Of a stretch of 64,000 nucleotides of DNA, positions 10,364 to 20,240 are shown piece after piece (position 1 is the first letter of the stretch; every line of letters starts with the position of its first letter). The position numbers and the translations under genes were made by a program. The stretch is from Tupaia tana (taxonomy: Eukaryota > Chordata > Mammalia > Scandentia > Tupaiidae). Below the pieces are notes generated by a model that did not search any database, was not told where the DNA came from, and worked only from the letters and a program-made list of their open reading frames with translations. The stretch spans positions 14,586,964 through 14,650,963 of the forward strand of contig JAKSZU010000004.1 in assembly GCA_026018925.1 (NCBI GenBank), written 5' to 3'.

Positions 10364-13300
10364 AATATATAAAAATTATTTTATTTAACTTTATTTATTT
10401 ATTTATTTTTAATTTCACCAGAGGCACAGGGCGAGAGAGAGGTGGGGGGAGTAAGAAAGCAAGATGCCAGGTCCCAGCACTTAAACCCTGGTCAGCCACG
10501 TAGGAGTCCAGCACCCTTAACCACCACACCAGCAGCCAGCCCCAACTCCATTATATTTTAAAAAGAAAAGTTCAAGCCTCAAAATAAGGTTGCTATTTAC
10601 TAAACTGGTTTTAAGAGGCACATCCTCTCCCACTACCATCCCCAAAGCTTAGGGCCATCAGTTCCAAATCAGTCCAGAAGGCCCCCAAACCATTTCTGCT
10701 AAAATAAACAACACCCACTTGGCACCTTTGTTTCCCTACAGCCTTAGCAGAGAAACACCGACCTTTCTGGTACTTCTTAATGGCAGTCATCATGTGTGCT
10801 TTCTCCTTCTGCCTCTTCTGAAGGACCTCTGTTTGTACCTGTGATATGGACACAAGGACGGTCACATCCATTCCAAACCATTCTTCCAAATGTCTACATT
10901 CTCGTAAAACACTAGCTTAATGCCACTACCGATTAATTTGCTCTGCACCAAGTCTACGTGAAGTGCTCTAAGAGTATTTTCAGTTCTTCTACCTAGCAAT
11001 CCACTGAAGTTGAAATTCTTAACAATTCTGTTCACAAAACTGCCAATCGTATTTAGGTTTACATCCATCTTTTCCTGTTAATTATGCTTAGATTAAATGT
11101 CTAAATCAGTGTTACTAAGCATGAAAATACCTAAACTAAAGGGGAAAAAAAATCCCCGAAAAGCAGGGGGAAAAAAGGCTTTAAGGACAAAAGGAAACAC
11201 CTAATCACCTAGTACTGTCAGACAGGGCTTCTCAATCTCAACACTCCTGACATTTGGACAGGACAATCCTTGGTTGGGGGTCAAGAGTACTGCACTGTGG
11301 GGTATTCAGCAATGTCTCTGCCCTCCACCCTCTAGATTGCACTCTCCCCAAGATACCACAACCAAAAATGTCTTCAGATAGCGGCAAATGTCCCCTGGGA
11401 GACAAGATCACCCCAGCTGAGAACCACTGCCTGAGGGTCACTCAGATTATAAACAGTGAGCTGACAGGCTGGACTGAGCTTTCCTCTGCTTCTGATAAAT
11501 TAGGTTATGCTAAACTAACTGCCAGTATCCTGGAGAGGATCTCAGCCTCCAGATCAGTGAAACGATAAACCCACAGCAGACCTTTCAGAAGCACATGGGT
11601 CTAGTCTTACACCACTGAGGATGTATCAGTGAAATGACCCAAATGTGGACAAAGATCTACGGTCCACATCACAAAGTTTTAACCCAAACTGACCCTCCTC
11701 GCACCCATTTCTTCCCACAACCCTAACTTTAATTCCTGTTTCATTTCTTAGCTGACTGTGAAATTAAAAAGGAAAAATAAGAAACTTTTTATGGCATCCC
11801 TGATCTGGTTTTTACATTAGAACCCAGACACTCACAATTGCAACACACAGACTGAATGACAATCAAAATTCAAGGACTTGAAAATCAACTAGGTCCGTGA
11901 GTCCCAAACCAGGATTCATATCAGAATTACCTGGAAAGCTTTTGCAAGGAGGAGGCAGTAACATACAGATTCCCAGAGATTCTGAGGCCCAGAAATTTGT
12001 TTCAAAAACTTTCCCCTGGTGATTTGCTTTTGCTGTGAGGTCAGATTTGGAAACCACTGATCTGGACCCAACTCTTCCCTGCACGATATGAACACTAAAG
12101 CCCAGGAGGTGAGCGGCTCACGGGCAGCCACCACACTACTCCTGGTGATGCGCTGAGAAGCCTGCTCACAGATCCCAGCACACACGGTCGGTCTGCTGAG
12201 ATAATGAACATGCAGGCACACGCACACAGGGCACGGCACAGAACCAAATCACACGATAGCACTCTGACCTGGCAAACACTCGACCTCATCCTATCCCTGC
12301 TCTGCACATTTTCCTCCTCACCTTCTTTCCGTATTTCCGAAGTGCTCGCAGTTGCTTAGCCTTTTCAGATCTCTCCATGGCCGCTTGTTTAGTCTGCAGC
12401 TTCTGGCGAATCTAAAACACAAGATTTCGGTTTACATGGTTTGACTCTGGGATGACCCCTACTTAGGGTGCACTGGAACAGAGAATGGGCAAACAGTCCT
12501 GCAAACTGCAGAATGTGTGAGCCATCTATTCTAACCCTGCATTTCACAGGAGGCCGACAGGCCAAAGGCTGGGCACTGCATCTAAGGTATGAAAGAGAGC
12601 TTCACGCCAAGAATGCTGTTTGTTCCACTACACAGAACCACCTGCGTACAATCCAGGAAAGAAGACTGACTTCTCCCAATCCCTACTATCTGTAGACTGA
12701 TGTTAAAACAACATGCAGCGTCAGGCCCTCCCCTAATATACCCCAAACAATAAAAACTCAAGGAGAAATCAAGTGCTTAGCCTCTTCCATCACACGCACA
12801 CATTTTGGTTATAGGACAAGAAGCTGTCAGCACGAACGCAGAGATGCGTCTGGACTCATCTCTAGATTGTGACTCCCTGGGTAGCACCAAGACACAGCTT
12901 CCTGAAATCCAGCTTGAGACCCAAGGGAGCTGTTCAATACAGCTTGGATTCGATGTTGGCTATTCTCTTCCTCTCAAAGTTAAATGAGGGCCAAGCTCTA
13001 CCTAACCCAAAACTATACCATATCTGAGCCACATATTAATCGCTCTTCTATAGAAGAGAAAGCTGAGGCCCAAAGATAAGTATTCTCTACAAGTTACAGC
13101 ACTGTCCACGCGATGGCAGGGCAAGAGCGCTTGTCTTCTCCACACATACCATTATTATGCCAGCCAAGAAATGCAAAAGGCCATCTTTACCTCAGAGCCA
13201 CTTTTTCCAGTAATTTTTCCTTTTCATTGTTTAAACTGGAAAAAAAATGTAATGTTTATCTAACCGGTGGTGAATGCCATGACTCTCAAGTAGAGAATCT

Positions 13301-16210
13301 CTGGAGGATTTAACTGTCCTCTGACAACCAGCTCCCCATTGCTGAGCTTACATGTATCTTTCAAAAACACTTACAGAAGATCAGGGCCAGATGGTGGCAT
13401 AGTGGTAAAGTACGAAGCTCTGCGAGGCAGCCCTCCAGGGAAAGGGTGCTCATTTGTGACTGGAGCCCTCCCTGAGTACGCTGGGCACGTGCATACCCAC
13501 GATCTGGGATGGATAAAGTTGGGGGTAGATCAGACTAAGACCCTGTTAGGTGCCATCTTTGTCTTTTCCTCTGTGTATGTGTTTCTCTTACAGAATAAAT
13601 AAAAGACTTACAAGCCAAATGTACTTAAGTATAAAACCTAGGCTTTCCAGGAGAAAAAAAAAAAGCTTCCTTGTTTCTTACCTTCTGCATCTGCTGATCA
13701 GACTTGGCCATTTCTGCGAAATAGTCAGTGGGCCGCTTCGTAGGGACTTTGAGCTGATGGAGGCGGGGTAATACTGCAAGGACTGCGGCCTGGGCCTGGC
13801 GATAGCTAAGGTTATGATACAAAGTGTGAAATGAGGTGAGGAAGAGTCCCGATATTCCTTCTCACCGACTCTCACGGGTTAGCCAAGCTCAGAGGGATTC
13901 AACATAAGAACAAGTGAACAAAAATGGTAATAAAATCTCAAAGTAAATACTAATTGTGTGTCTAGGGGAAATTTCACTGTACACCACTTTTTAAAATGGG
14001 AGGGATGGGGGCCAGCAGATGGCATAAGTCATGTCGCTAAAGTCCCACATGGCAGACTACAATTCATGACCTGGACCCAGTGGCTTGAAAATCACACCGG
14101 GCACATGTGCATGAATGCCCAAGATCCCAGAAGGAGAAGGGAAGAGAAGAGATTGTAGCATGGCCATCTCCCTGGGGCGGGGGCTGATTTCTCGCTTTCC
14201 CTCTCACTGTCTCTGTCTCTGGCAAGTACACACACCATAAGGTAAAAACCTCTTTAAAAAATTAAAAACTGGGGCCAGCAGTTAGCATAATGGCTATGTC
14301 ACTGGACTCCCATGTAGTCGACCGCGGTTCGAGTCCCAAGCCCAGTGGCTTAAACTCATGCCTGGCGCGTGTATGTGCATGCCCAAGATCCTGAGAGGAG
14401 AATGGAGGAGAAGGAATTGCAGGTGGCCATCCCCCCGGGGGGTGATTTCTCACTTTCTGTCTCTCTCTGTCTGTCTGGTGAGTGCACACGCCCTATAGCA
14501 AAAACCTCTCCAAAAAAACTGGGGCCAGCAGTTAGAGTAATGGCTATGTCACTGGACTTCCATGTAGTTGACTGCGGTTCGAGTTCCAGACTTGGTGGCT
14601 CAAACTCACGTAGGGCACGTGTGCGTGCATGCCCAAGATCTTGAAAGGAGAATGGAGAACGGATTGCAGCATGGCCATCCACGGGGGAGGGGGGGAGTGA
14701 TTTCTTGCTTTCTGTCTCTCTGCCTTTCTGGCGAGCGCACGAGCCCTATAGCAAAAACCTCTCCAAAAAAAATAAATAAATAAAAACTAAGGGACCAGCA
14801 GATGGCATAATATATATGTTGCCGGACTCCCGCAGAAAACCTCACACTAGGCACATGTGTGTGTATGCCCAAAATCCAAAGAAGAGATTGGAGAAGGGGT
14901 TGCAGTGTGGCTATCCCCCTTGGGGTGGGGGGGGGGTGATTTCTAGCTTTATATCTTTCTGATTCTTTCTCCCTGGCAAGTACACACACCTTACAGCAAA
15001 AATCTTTCCAAAAGAATAATAAAATAAAAAGGGAAGGGAGACTATTGCTAAAAAGTAAATCAGCAGATAGTCTGCAGGTAGCCTGGTGGTTAAGGCGCTG
15101 GACTCCCACATGGCTGACCACGGTTAAGACACCCAGAGCTGGTGTTTTGCTTTCTCACTTTCCCTTTCTGTCTCTCTCTGGCCAAATTAAAAAATATATT
15201 AATTATAAATAAAATAAAATTTTAAAATGTTCTTAAATAAATCAGTAGTTTAAGGGAATGGCCACAGCCACACAAAAACTATTAACAATTATGAATTTTT
15301 ATGCAATCACAAGAACACCCACACAAAGAACCTTCCATAAGAAAATTTTGTTTCTAATAACTGAACACGCACCAAAAAAACCTCTAACAGTGCACATTTC
15401 AAAGTAGTCCTCAAAATGGAACACTGAATAGTGACTGGTGGGCCAAGGGGCCCTTCTGTCAACTGCAGAGAATGCCCTACTCTTCTCAGTCCTCCCTCTC
15501 CTAGGCCTAGGTCAACTCCCCAGGTTCCGAGGAGTGCAGCTCACCAACCTCCCTCCCAGGCACTCTAGCACAAGGACCCCCACCTCTCCCACATTCGGAA
15601 ACAAACATACAAACTCATCTCCCGCTGAAAGTCGTCTTCTGGATCAACAGCTTTCTGGTCCTTGTTCTCAGGCGCTGGCTTAGTTCCACTGACTTCCGGC
15701 ACCGGACCCAGCGTCACGTCGAGCCTTTCCACCCACTCCAGGTCCCGCTTGAACTCAGCCAAACACTGCTTCAGGCCATTCTAGGGCATTCAGACACTGA
15801 GCTCAATAGAAAGGAACCTGAAGTTGTCTCTCCCCGGCCGAGGCGGGAAGCCGACGGGCGGAGCACCAGCCCGGGTACCCGGACAGATACCTCCCTCGAC
15901 AATGCGCAGGCTGAGCCTTCTCTGGGACAACGGCGCCCGGTGTGCACACCGCCTCCACGCGCCCCGACCCGACGCCCGAGCTCACCACGTCGTTCGCGGC
16001 CTTCTTCGGCCCCTCTAGCACCACGTTGAGGCCTGGCTTCAGGAGGCCCCGGGAAAACGCGTCCTGCAGCTGCAGGGCACAGAGGGTTAGTACAGTGAGG
16101 TGAGGACCCCCGCGCCCAGCCCGGCGAGCTCAGCTGACACCCACCTCTCGGTCTGTGACAAGAGAATCATCAGAATCCGAGTCCGACTCTGAGAGCGGAG
16201 GAGTGTCCAT
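8590..16210 (-). CDS. EBNA1BP2: EBNA1BP2 (EBP2), complete gene, 9 coding exons, 311 aa
   Basis: EBNA1-binding protein 2, the vertebrate form of yeast Ebp2, is a nucleolar factor needed to process pre-rRNA and assemble the 60S ribosomal subunit. Nine coding exons joined across GT-AG introns give 936 nt, 311 codons plus stop, against 306 aa in human as I recall it. The order is an acidic Ser/Asp start, a conserved central helical region (residues about 107-205, including 'HQLKVPTKRPTDYFAEMAKS'), and a basic Lys/Arg/Gly-rich tail ending 'KRTREKMKSRTR'. The chosen ATG (16208-16210) has a strong context (G at -3, G at +4) and starts 'MDTPPLSES', as in human. The gene is divergent with CFAP57 and shares its promoter. 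Extra length comes from an Ala-rich expansion in exon 7. No disabling change is seen. Confidence 0.96.
8774..8936 (-). CDS. EBNA1BP2: EBNA1BP2 coding exon 8
   Basis: Residues 241-295, basic stretch 'PSAKRRYKNQKFGFGGKKKG' to 'RRPGKKGSN'. Acceptor TTTTAG, donor GTAAGT. Confidence 0.95.
8937..10176. other. EBNA1BP2 intron 7: old LINE-like and SINE-like remains
   Basis: From about 9310 to 9830 there is a pyrimidine-rich stretch ('CAAACTCCATTACTGAGTCC') that resembles a decayed plus-strand L2-type LINE. At 9860-10080 there is a weak SINE-like unit ending 'GAAATAAATAAAACTT'. The part 8940-9300 shows nothing recognisable. Confidence 0.4.
10177..10288 (-). CDS. EBNA1BP2: EBNA1BP2 coding exon 7
   Basis: Residues 204-241, 'GFSDKLDFLEGDQNPAAQG' followed by an Ala/Lys/Gly-rich run and 'GQQMKKG'. 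About six residues longer than human. Acceptor TCACAG, donor GTAAGA. Confidence 0.92.
10327..10361 (+). repeat. (GT)n microsatellite
   Basis: About 17 uninterrupted GT units, next to an AT-rich tail of a minus-strand SINE. Confidence 0.95.
10373..10545 (-). repeat. Short-form tRNA-SINE
   Basis: Head on the minus strand ('GGCTGCTGGTGTGGTGGTTA'), a purine-rich stretch on the + strand and a TTTATT-rich tail. Confidence 0.8.
10763..10838 (-). CDS. EBNA1BP2: EBNA1BP2 coding exon 6
   Basis: Residues 179-203 plus one base, 'VQTEVLQKRQKEKAHMM' to 'KKYQK'. Acceptor CACAG. The donor is GTCGGT, unusual at +3. Confidence 0.93.
11223..11437 (-). mobile_element. MER20-like hAT-Charlie DNA transposon relic
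   Basis: Ends are imperfect inverted copies ('CAGGGCTTCTCAATCTCAAC' and 'AGCTGAGAACCACTG'). Inside are 'CCAAAAATGTCTTCAGATAG' and 'GGCAAATGTCCCCTGGGAGA', as in MER20. Length about 215 bp fits the family. Family name from memory. Confidence 0.7.
11438..11892. other. EBNA1BP2 intron 5, unassigned stretch
   Basis: No repeat or gene recognised between the two DNA transposon relics. Confidence 0.4.
11893..12065. mobile_element. MER5/MER3-like hAT-Charlie relic
   Basis: The pattern 'CAGAATTACCTGGAAAGCTT' followed by 'GATTCTGAGGCCCAGAAATT' and 'TTGGAAACCACTGATC' fits the small hAT-Charlie elements of placental mammals. Exact subfamily uncertain. Confidence 0.5.
12322..12411 (-). CDS. EBNA1BP2: EBNA1BP2 coding exon 5
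   Basis: Residues 149-178, 'IRQKLQTKQAAMERSEKAKQ' to 'KYGKK', a predicted charged helix. Exactly 30 codons with acceptor TTTTAG and donor GTGAGG. Confidence 0.95.
12412..13381. other. EBNA1BP2 intron 4, with a MIR trace at 13030-13150
   Basis: Around 13045 'TATAGAAGAGAAAGCTGAGG' looks like a minus-strand MIR core. The rest is not recognised. Confidence 0.35.
13382..13605 (+). repeat. Old tRNA-SINE
   Basis: Head 'CAGATGGTGGCATAGTGGTA', a diverged body with 'GCTGGGCACGTGCATACCCA' and a short AATAAATAAA tail. Confidence 0.55.
13682..13805 (-). CDS. EBNA1BP2: EBNA1BP2 coding exon 4
   Basis: Residues 107-148, starting 'YRQAQAAVLAVLPRLHQLK'. Acceptor CTTAG, donor GTAAGA. This is the most conserved part of the protein. 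Confidence 0.95.
14008..14262 (+). repeat. CYN-type tRNA-SINE, first of a five-element run
   Basis: Diverged long-form copy in intron 3 of EBNA1BP2. Its short A-rich tail runs straight into the next copy. Confidence 0.88.
14270..14518 (+). repeat. CYN-type tRNA-SINE, second of a five-element run
   Basis: Well preserved head 'GCATAATGGCTATGTCACTG' and tail 'CCCTATAGCAAAAACCTCTC', then only seven A before the next head. Confidence 0.9.
14520..14786 (+). repeat. CYN-type tRNA-SINE, third of a five-element run
   Basis: Well preserved long form. Tail is an A-run followed by AATAAATAAATAAAAACTAA. Confidence 0.9.
14790..15033 (+). repeat. CYN-type tRNA-SINE, fourth of a five-element run
   Basis: Carries a deletion in the head between the anticodon region and 'CACACTAGGCACATG', removing the B box. 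Tail is 'AAAGAATAATAAAATAAAAA'. Confidence 0.85.
15070..15226 (+). repeat. Short-form tRNA-SINE, last of a five-element run
   Basis: Head 'GTAGCCTGGTGGTTAAGGCG', then 'TGCTTTCTCACTTTCCC' and 'TGGCCAAATTAAAAAA'. It is the short tail class, unlike its four neighbours. Confidence 0.82.
15227..15600. other. Intron sequence before EBNA1BP2 exon 3
   Basis: No element recognised. Confidence 0.4.
15611..15780 (-). CDS. EBNA1BP2: EBNA1BP2 coding exon 3
   Basis: Residues 51-107, 'NGLKQCLAEFKRDLEW' to 'REMSF' (last codon completed in exon 4). Acceptor CCCTAG, donor GTATGT. One residue shorter than human in the variable 'EVSGTKPAPENK' stretch. Confidence 0.94.
15986..16069 (-). CDS. EBNA1BP2: EBNA1BP2 coding exon 2
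   Basis: Residues 23-50, 'LQDAFSRGLLKPGLN' to 'AANDV'. Acceptor CTGCAG, donor GTGAGC, phase 0 at both ends. Confidence 0.94.
16145..16210 (-). CDS. EBNA1BP2: EBNA1BP2 coding exon 1
   Basis: Codes residues 1-22, an acidic Ser/Asp cluster. It ends 'GACCGAGAG' before donor GTGGGT. The frame stays open upstream of the ATG for 211 codons (see findings). Confidence 0.93.
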
Positions 16211-16630
16211 GTCGCCGCACGCACGCCCGACAGCCCCGGGAAGAAGCCGCTGGCCCGAGGCTGGCGCGGCGGGCGGAGGGCGGCGAAGGCGGCCTTTGCC
16301 GCGGCTCCCTGCCTTCAGCGCCGGACTCTCGCGGGACCCCACGTGGACCGCCGAACTTCCGTCAGCAACTCCCGGTTCCTGTTCAACTTCGTGGCCGGGC
16401 TTCCGCTTCCGGCCTCGGATCCATACTTCCGGTTTGCTGTTGCCATAGGAACAGCTCCGCGTTAGAAGGTGCCGGGATTGCTTGAGCTCGGCGGAGGTAG
16501 CTTTTCTGGATACTTGCGGGGTCCGGGGACCCAGAGAGAAGCGAAAGGTGGGAGCGGGCACCTGGTGATCATCGGGAAGAGCTGGAAGGCGCGAGAAAGC
16601 AAAGGAAACGGGAGCCGCGGGGGCGCGGGG

Positions 16631-17110
16631 CTGGAGGAGATCGGGGGTCCGGGTCGGGGTCTCGGGGCTGGAGCAGGTCCGGGGTCGGAATCGGGGCGCC
16701 GGGCTGGAGGAGATCCGAGGTCGGGATCGGGGCACGGGGCTGGAGCAGGTCCGGGGTCGGGATCGGGGCGCGGGGCTGGAGGAGGTCCGGGGTCGGGATC
16801 GGGGCGCGGGGCTGGAGCAGGTCCGGGGTCGGGATCGGGGCACGGGGCTGGAGCAGGTCCGGGGTCGGGATCGGGGCGCGGGGCTGGAGGAGGTCCGGGG
16901 TCGGGATCGGGACGCCGGGCTGGAGCAGGTCTGGGGTCGGGGTCGGGGCGCGGGGCTGGAGGAGGTCCGGGGTCATGATCGTGGCGCGGGGCTGGAGGAG
17001 GTCCGAGGTCCGGGGTCGCGGTCGGGGTCCCGGCGCGCAGCTGGAGGAGGTCCGAGGTCTGGGTTGGGGGGCGGGGCTGGAGGAGGTCCGGGTCCGGGTC
17101 GGGGGCGTGT
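16631..17110 (+). repeat. 36-bp minisatellite in the shared promoter
   Basis: About 13 units of a G-rich 36-mer that starts 'CTGGAGCAGGTCCGGGGTCG' or 'CTGGAGGAGGTCCGGGGTCG'. Ten starts fall exactly 36 bp apart (16668, 16704, 16740 and so on to 16992). The last three units vary in length. Two variants, GGAGCAGG and GGAGGAGG, are interspersed. Because 36 is a multiple of three the array leaves long open frames on both strands, which explains the apparent repeat-coded ORFs here. Confidence 0.95.
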
Positions 17111-17179
17111 CTGGGCGGGGCGCTGCTCCTCCCTCACCAGCTGCGCTCGGTCTGCAGCGGAGCTCTGTGGCAGGGGACC

Positions 17180-17336
17180 ATGTCGACCGTGGTAGCTCAG
17201 TCGCTGCATGTTTTTGGTCTTCGATCCCACGTGGCCAACAATATCTTCTTCTTCGATGAACAGATCATTATATTTCCTTCAGGAAATCACTGTGTGAAGT
17301 ACAATGTGGATCAGAAATGGCAAAAATTCATTCCAG
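17180..17336 (+). CDS. CFAP57: CFAP57 coding exon 1
   Basis: Codons 1-52 plus one base, ending 'KWQKFIP' before donor GTAAAA. It lies just downstream of the minisatellite-bearing promoter. Confidence 0.95.
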
Positions 17337-20207
17337 GTAAAACCCTTTCTTTCCATCCTGACATATGCATTAAGGGCATGTACCATAGAGAACCCCCTAA
17401 TCCCAACACAACCTTTGGAAAGAGTTTTTTGGCCAACTTGAATACACATAGTTTTGTAGATGTAGAGGAAATGTGTCCACTTGTGTCCACTTGCATTATT
17501 TAACTGTAGATTAATCTACACATAGTTAAAATTACGTATAAACTAGTATTAATTTTAAAGTAATTTTCTACTGTAACCTTATAAAACAATTTAAATCATC
17601 TCTCTTCCTGTATCCTCAATATCATTGTCTTTGTCATCACTTTCTGAGTTACCTAACACAGTCTTCCAAAGCATACTACCTTCATTACCACACCTTTGAA
17701 TCCATGAATGAAGTGACTGGAAAATTTCTCCCAAGCATTTTTGTTCACATTGGTCCTGTTGACATTCATGATTCAGCAACTTAATCACTTTTTACCTCAC
17801 TCTTGGTCACCTTGAACACTTTTTATTGTGACTTTTCTATATAGAAATATTCAATGCCTACATGTAATATTGAAAGAATTACAGTAAAATAAAGATCTGT
17901 GAATGTAGCCAGCCAGGATAGGAGACAGAGCATTGCCAGATCCAGTGCTTGTCCCTGATTGCATTTCTCCCCATCTCCACTCACATCACAGCTTGAAATT
18001 ATTCCCTTATTTCTCACAATTTTTTCAGTTCCCTCAGGACTTGTGTTTGCCAGAGAGAGACAGACAGAGGGAAAAGGATAATACACCCTTCAGTGGGGTG
18101 TGGTCATGCTGCAGTCCCTTTTCTTCATCCTGTTAGGGTTTGGGGAATTGCATAGACATGTGCCTTTGTTTTTCAAGTCACCAGAACCAGGATTCAAGTT
18201 GTGGTTGATCATGTGGGATCCAACCCCCTTAACCACTAGGCGACAAGACCGGCTCTCCTTATTCTCTGTATAGTTTTACTACATATGTCTGTAAACTTAT
18301 GCAAGATAGAATTCAGTTTTTGCTATTTTCCAATTTTACAAATGGAATTATAGTTTGGGAATTCTATGACTTGCTTCTTTTGTTCAACATCATTGCTTTT
18401 GAGATTCATACATTTTGATACACATGGCTGAGTTTATTTTATTGCTATGTAGTGTTCCATTATCTGAATATAATGTCTCAAATATGTTTATCCATTCTAG
18501 TAGTGAGGGACGTTTGGGAAATAACGGTTATTCTTTATTATAAACCATACTGCTGTAAACATTCTTACATTCATATAGGCTCGTTCACTTATGCAAAACA
18601 AACGTTCTTCAGGGCACACAGCAAGGACTAAAATTACTGAATAATGTAATAGTACCAATTTACATTCCTACCAGGAATGTGTAAGAGTCCTCATTCCCCT
18701 ACAACCTTGCCAACCCTTGGTATTGTCCAGCTTCTGAAATTTTGCTAATCTTCTGTTGAGAAAAGGTATCTTCTTGTGGTTTTAGTTTGCATTTCTCTAT
18801 TACTAGTGAAGACAAGTATCTTTTCACCTGTTTCTGTACTTAGTCTCATGTGAAATGCTTTGTTCAAGTCTTTCCCATTTTTCTATATTTTTTGTGAGTT
18901 TATTTTTTGTGATTTTCTTATTGATTTATAGGCATGCTACAAATATATTCTGTATGCTAATCATTTGCCAAATGGATATATGTGTTGCAAGTAGTTTCTC
19001 CAAGTTTTGGGCTTGCATTTTCTCCCCTCACATGGTACCTTTTGATGGATGGAAACTCTTAGTTTTAATGAAGTCAGAAATATCAAACACCATGTAATAC
19101 TCTACTGGAATAAACTGCATTAAATACAGTTGGTTTTCATTTATTGATTTTTATATTCAGCATATTTGCTAAACTGTCACTAATTCTCATGATTTATCTG
19201 CAGATTCTTTAGGGCTTTTTTTTTTTTTTTTTTAACATGGACTGTCATATTATCTACAAATAATGATGGTTTTATTTCTTTTTCTTGCATTACTCTACTG
19301 GTAAGTACTTCAGACAGTGTTAACAGGGGCAATGAAAATGGAAATTCTTGTTATATTTCTGATCCTAAAGACAACTCTTTTACCATTTTCTTTATAAAGA
19401 AGGATGTTTGCTATAGGCATTTGTCAATGTCCTTGATCAGGTTAAAGAAATGCCTTTCTTTTTCTAATTTGCTGTGCTTTCTTTCCCCATGAACAGATAC
19501 TGAATTTTATTTTCTGTATTTTATATAAGATCATATGATTTCCTAATGTTAAATCAATTATTATTTTCTTTTCTTGGGGGGGAGAGGTTTTTGCTATAGG
19601 GCACATGCGCTCGCCAGACAGACAGAGAGAGACATAGAGACAGAAAGCGAGAAATCACCACCCAGGGCGGATGGTCACGCTGCAATCCCTTCTCCTCCAT
19701 TCTCCTCTTGGGATCTTGGGCACACACGCACACGCGCCCGGCGTGAGTTTTAAGCCACCGGGTTCTGTACGTGAACCGCGGTCGACTACGTGGGAATCCA
19801 GCGACATAGCCATTACGCTCACTGCTGGTTCCCCAATTATTATTTTCTACAGATGGTATTTGTTTACATTTCATTTAATATTTACCAAATTCTATGCCTA
19901 CAAAATTCTATGCCTCGTCACAAACAAGATATTCTAGCCAGGATCCTTTTCCTTCTGCATTTAATGGTAATGTGTTAGTGGTAAACTCTCCCCATTTTTG
20001 TCTGAAAATACCTTTATTTCATCCTCATTATTGAAAGATAGTTTCACTGGGTATCAAATTTTTGTACGTACATTACAGGTCATATTGTTTTTGGTTTCTG
20101 TTCCAATTCTGTTACAAATTTAGTCATCAAGGTCTTCTTTCTGTGTGTGATCTGTCTTTTTTCAAGGGTGCTTTTGAGGTCTTCTCTGTTCTTGTCTCTA
20201 TTTTATT

Positions 20208-20240
<33 letters not shown>

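Larger units (their letters stand above)
15830..17180. promoter_or_regulatory. CpG-rich bidirectional promoter of EBNA1BP2 and CFAP57
   Basis: The two start codons face away from each other 970 bp apart (16210 on minus, 17180 on plus). The sequence between is strongly GC- and CpG-rich, unlike the AT-rich flanks, as expected for a shared housekeeping CpG-island promoter. It contains ETS-like 'ACTTCCGG'/'CTTCCG' cores near 16360-16435 ('AACTTCCG', 'GCTTCCGCTTCCGG', 'TACTTCCGG'), which are common in promoters of ribosome-related genes. No TATA box is evident. The minisatellite takes up much of the CFAP57 side. Confidence 0.8.

Noticed and set aside
16469-17259. Long open frames on both strands across the promoter (169 aa on plus, 135 aa on minus, 94 aa on plus)
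   Set aside because: They are produced by the stop-free 36-bp minisatellite. The plus-strand frames do not join the CFAP57 frame. Only the minus frame in line with the EBNA1BP2 ATG was kept as a finding.
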